From Flavobacteriales bacterium ALC-1 (lineage in GTDB: Bacteria > Bacteroidota > Bacteroidia > Flavobacteriales > Flavobacteriaceae), in the NCBI GenBank assembly GCA_000171875.1, contig ABHI01000003.1:62001-126000 (forward strand): a stretch of DNA of 64,000 bases. The letters are read 5' to 3'. Numbering within the stretch: position 1 is the first letter of the stretch; each line of letters opens with the position of its first letter. The notes under the pieces are model-generated. The model did no database searches, was not told the origin of the DNA, and worked only from the letters and a program-made list of their open reading frames with translations. This document shows, in pieces, positions 61,024 through 64,000 of the stretch. The translations under genes were made by a program, and so were the position numbers.

Positions 61024-62754
61024 TCATATTTCTTCTAAAATACTTCCACAGTTAAGCATTTTGTCACCAAAGTATGGGTTCATTATCTCCTTTTCCAAAC
61101 TCAACCATTTTGCCCCTTTATTCTGATCTGCCATAGGGCAGTATTGAATATATGTTATTTTATTCAAATTTTTAGATTTTGAAACTATGTCTATAATCAG
61201 TTTAGACAAGGGTTTAAAAGAAAGTCTTTGTTTCTTTAAATCGCTGGTTGACACAAAAGATTTTGTTGTATTTAATAATAGCTCAATGTTTTTTTTATGG
61301 GTTTCGGACAATTTTTTCAAATCTAATTTTTTTAGCGTTTTCAAAACCTCGTTTCCATAATGTTTCGCCATTTTAGAATCAGAAGCCACAAGAGCATCTT
61401 TCATCATAAAATAACCTTCAATTAATGTGTTTAAGTCATCTCTTTGAATCATTTCCCAATCAATAGAAACTAACTTATTTGAAATCTCCTTATTTTGATG
61501 ATTATTATGTAGATAATTCTCATTATCCACAGTACTCATCATAGATTTTTTTCCTTGTAACTGTGCTGCTGCATCAATTGTAAAGGCACCTTCAGTCACA
61601 ATAATATCACCTATTTCTAGACCACTTAAAACTTCATAATTATCCTTTAATGATTGCCCAAGTATAACTTCAGTCATTTCAAAATATGGCTTGTCTGGGT
61701 ATGGTTTACGATAGACTATTGATCGTTTACCTGTCCAAAGTGCTGCGGTTTTAGGTATAGTTAAAACCTCTTCCGAAAGTTTAGATATTATACTTGCTTC
61801 AATAAGCATTCCTGGTTTAAGCTTTCCATTTCTATTATTTAATAGTACACGTACAGAGGCTGTTCTTTTACTTTTACTCAAAATAGGATCTATAAAATCA
61901 ATTTTCCCTGTTAAATCTCCATTGGGAAAAGCATTTGATTTTAATTCAAGACTTTGTCCAATCTTTAGAGATGATAACTGACTTTCATAGGCATCAAAAA
62001 TGGCCCATACAGTTCTTAAATCTGATATTTTAAGTAAAGGATCACCTTGTCTATAAAAACTACCTTCAGAAGCCATAATTTCTGTCACTGTTCCTGAAAC
62101 ATCAGCATAGATTGGAAAGTTCGTCATTGGTTTCTCTCTGACTATTATATTCTCTATTTGCTCATCAGTCATTTTCCATAGACCCAAAGAATTCCTTACT
62201 TCGTCAAACAGTAGTGGATGTGTTTTTCGATAGGTAACAGACGACAATAGTTTATTTTGAGCTAAATACAATTCGGGCGAATATATAAGTCCAATTTGTT
62301 TACCCTTTCTAATTTTTGTACCCACATAATTTGCCTGAAGCTTTTCAATTCTTCCATCAAATACAGTTGTTTGAATAGCATCGGTTTTTTTATTTGTACT
62401 TATTATTCCTGATAACTGTATAATAGCTTTATCTTCTTTATTATAGCTTACTTCTGAGGTTTCAATATTAGCTAAAGCTAGTGCAGTTTTGGTCATTTTT
62501 AACTGATTGTTAGATAAACCATCTTCATTGTTATCTGTATTAACCACTACCAAATCCATAGCGCACAAAGGACATGTTCCACTTTCTTGCTCTTTAATTT
62601 GTGGATGCATAGCGCATGTCCATTCGTTATATGTTATATTTTTAGTATCATTTTTAGCTTTTGTATTTTGATCTTTTTGAAGACCAAATAACAGGTAACT
62701 TAAAACAAAACCAATAATCACAAAGCCAATATATATTCCTACTTTTTTTGTCAT
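61024..62754 (-). CDS. cusB: heavy-metal RND efflux periplasmic adaptor (CusB-like) with metal-binding and DUF3347 domains
   Basis: 576 residues. N-terminal membrane anchor (VGIYIGFVIIGFVLSYLLFG). Heavy-metal-binding domain with EWTCAMHPQ and CPLCAMDLV (Cys47, His50, Cys61, Cys64), variants of the usual YTCPMHP/CPKCGM. Membrane-fusion barrel-sandwich region about 90-330 (IGLIYSPELYLAQNKLL, ADVSGTVTEIMASEGSFYRQGDPLLKISDLRTVWAIFDAYE). C-terminal DUF3347 (about 430-576) ending IQYCPMADQNKGAKWLS, another Cys-Met metal site. Bridges the inner pump and an outer channel to expel copper or silver-like ions. Follows the CusA gene after 4 bases. Confidence 0.92.
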   Translation of the reverse strand: MTKKVGIYIGFVIIGFVLSYLLFGLQKDQNTKAKNDTKNITYNEWTCAMHPQIKEQESGTCPLCAMDLVVVNTDNNEDGLSNNQLKMTKTALALANIETSEVSYNKEDKAIIQLSGIISTNKKTDAIQTTVFDGRIEKLQANYVGTKIRKGKQIGLIYSPELYLAQNKLLSSVTYRKTHPLLFDEVRNSLGLWKMTDEQIENIIVREKPMTNFPIYADVSGTVTEIMASEGSFYRQGDPLLKISDLRTVWAIFDAYESQLSSLKIGQSLELKSNAFPNGDLTGKIDFIDPILSKSKRTASVRVLLNNRNGKLKPGMLIEASIISKLSEEVLTIPKTAALWTGKRSIVYRKPYPDKPYFEMTEVILGQSLKDNYEVLSGLEIGDIIVTEGAFTIDAAAQLQGKKSMMSTVDNENYLHNNHQNKEISNKLVSIDWEMIQRDDLNTLIEGYFMMKDALVASDSKMAKHYGNEVLKTLKKLDLKKLSETHKKNIELLLNTTKSFVSTSDLKKQRLSFKPLSKLIIDIVSKSKNLNKITYIQYCPMADQNKGAKWLSLEKEIMNPYFGDKMLNCGSILEEI

Positions 62755-62758
62755 AATA

Positions 62759-64000
62759 TTATAAGTTTAGTAGCTTCTTTGATAAAGACCTTTCTTTTTG
62801 CCAACAGAATAATAAGGGCACTACAAATAATGTAATAATAGCCATTAGCATGCCTCCTAAACATGGAATTGCCATAGGAATCATAACATCACTCCCTTTT
62901 CCTGTTGAGGTTAATATAGGTAATAAAGCTAAGATTGTAGTTGCAGTTGTCATTAAACAAGGTCTTATTCTTTTTTTACCAGCGTCAATAACCAAATCCC
63001 TAATACTATTAATATCTGATAGTGTTTTATTTTTAAAACTTTGATTAAGATAAGTACCCATTACAACGCCGTCATCTGTAGCGATACCAAAAAGAGCAAT
63101 GAAACCTACCCATACAGCTACACTAATATTTATGGGATGCATATTAAATAGATCCCTCAAGTTTTTAAATCCTAAATCAAAATTCATAAACCATGATTGA
63201 CTGTATAACCACATAAATATAAATCCACCAGCAAAAGCTACAGCGACACTTGTAAAAATCATAAGAGAGATTGATACAGAACGAAACTGAAGATATAGTA
63301 TTAAAAAAATAACAATTAATACCACTGGGATTATTAATCGTAAGGTTTTTTGAGCGTGTACATAATTTTCATAAGTACCACTGAATTCATAACTTATACC
63401 ATTAGGTAATATTAATACCCCTTTTTTTATTTTCGATTTTAATTCGAGTTCTATGGCATCAACAGCATCTACCTCAGAAAATTCACTTTTTTTATCAAAA
63501 ATCACATAATTTACTAAAAATCCATCCTCACTTTTTATGGTTTGCGGCCCTTTTTCATATCTTATATCGACAAACTCTTTGATAGGTAAAGATTCCCCGT
63601 TTGGAAGAGGTATATATATGGATTCCATATCTTCAGGTGTACCTCTTAATTCTCTTGGATATCGAACCCTTATGCCATAGCGTTCTCTTCCTTCAACAGT
63701 TTGAGTTATTAATTTTCCTCCAACACTTACTTCTAATGTTTCTTGAATAGTTTCAATAGAGAGACCATAACGTGCAATTTTTTCTCTGTCAATATCAATT
63801 AATATATAAGGTTTTCCAACGGCACGTTCTGCAAACACAGCTTTAGATTCAACTACATCAATAGTTTTTAGAGCTTTTTCAAGTTGTATACTAAAAACCT
63901 CTATGTCTTTTAAATTTGTCCCTTTAACCTTAATGCCTAATGGTGTTCGCATACCAGTTTGTAACATTACAAGTCTAGTCTCTATAGGTTGAAGCTTTGG
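62759..64000 (-). CDS. cusA: CusA/CzcA-type heavy-metal RND efflux pump (N-terminal part lies outside the window)
   Basis: The frame stays open to the window edge (413 codons seen); the first ATG at 63967 is internal. The visible part is the second half: porter domain remnants (TPLGIKVKGTNLKDIEV, VESKAVFAERAVGKPYILIDIDREKIARYGL) and membrane helices VLIVIFLILYLQFRSVSISLMIF, with the proton-relay segment ALFGIATDDGVVMGTYL and GKKRIRPCLMTTATTILALLPIL. Typical C-terminus. A proton-driven exporter of monovalent heavy metal ions such as Cu(I), working with the adjacent adaptor. Confidence 0.93.
   Translation of the reverse strand, partial: PKLQPIETRLVMLQTGMRTPLGIKVKGTNLKDIEVFSIQLEKALKTIDVVESKAVFAERAVGKPYILIDIDREKIARYGLSIETIQETLEVSVGGKLITQTVEGRERYGIRVRYPRELRGTPEDMESIYIPLPNGESLPIKEFVDIRYEKGPQTIKSEDGFLVNYVIFDKKSEFSEVDAVDAIELELKSKIKKGVLILPNGISYEFSGTYENYVHAQKTLRLIIPVVLIVIFLILYLQFRSVSISLMIFTSVAVAFAGGFIFMWLYSQSWFMNFDLGFKNLRDLFNMHPINISVAVWVGFIALFGIATDDGVVMGTYLNQSFKNKTLSDINSIRDLVIDAGKKRIRPCLMTTATTILALLPILTSTGKGSDVMIPMAIPCLGGMLMAIITLFVVPLLFCWQKERSLSKKLLNL

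Noticed and set aside
1..64000. CRISPR array, tRNA, rRNA, insertion sequence or prophage
   Set aside because: No regularly spaced repeats, cloverleaf or transposase/integrase-like frame was seen; short arrays or divergent tRNA could still be missed by eye.

Overview
The window is an AT-rich chromosomal segment from a marine-type member of the family Flavobacteriaceae (Bacteroidota). This rests on protein content rather than a marker gene: a type IX secretion (T9SS) C-terminal sorting domain, BshC, DUF3276 and DUF4295 proteins, leucine dehydrogenase, a SusC-like TonB-dependent receptor with its own TonB, many lipoproteins with Bacteroidota-style lipoboxes, and repeated matches to the Bacteroidota promoter (-33 TTG, -7 TAnnTTTG). 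No rRNA, tRNA, CRISPR array, insertion sequence or prophage was seen, and there is no gene-free stretch longer than about 300 bases.

Layout. 1-4.7 kb: a minus-strand membrane cluster (DUF4350, DUF4129, multi-pass protein, SpoIIM-like) divergent from an RDD protein, then a TRIC-type channel. 4.6-9.5 kb: minus-strand hydrolase, alkaline phosphatase, M3 peptidase and cyclophilin. 9.5-15.3 kb: Nudix hydrolase, PlsC-like acyltransferase, an ECF sigma factor with two membrane partners, NDH-2 and a lysoplasmalogenase. 15.4-18.4 kb: TonB-dependent receptor plus TonB. 18.5-25 kb: GNAT, thioredoxin-like protein, CsaA, M14 peptidase, DUF3276 and an ABC exporter. 25-34.6 kb: mostly plus-strand housekeeping genes (leucine dehydrogenase, NusB, DUF1573, YajC, DnaQ-like exonuclease, FAH, Hpt, CinA, L28, L33, DUF4295, FtsY). 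34.6-39 kb: a probable broken gene, an amidase, a serine hydrolase and RimO.

39-48 kb is the accessory part. One block has a membrane-anchored AraC-type regulator followed by a DJ-1/PfpI lipoprotein, a serine-hydrolase-fold protein that has lost its catalytic motifs, an NTF2-like protein and an active-looking class C serine hydrolase; a near-perfect 27-bp palindrome sits in the regulator/DJ-1 gap. The second block is a tight run of six small-domain genes (two VOC, TfoX-like, AraC, SRPBCC, DUF4287/DUF5655) whose AraC gene appears to start at ATT.

48-64 kb: M16 and M14 peptidases, BshC (bacillithiol synthesis), a 1713-residue secreted sugar-dehydrogenase/cytochrome c/lectin mosaic with a T9SS signal, and the 3' part of a Cus-like heavy-metal RND efflux operon running off the window end.

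Themes: extracytoplasmic peptidases and hydrolases, TonB-dependent uptake, envelope regulation and metal/thiol stress. The best candidate for something undescribed is the 39.0-44.6 kb regulator/DJ-1/pseudo-hydrolase block with its palindrome. Every function is a family-level reading made without database searches.
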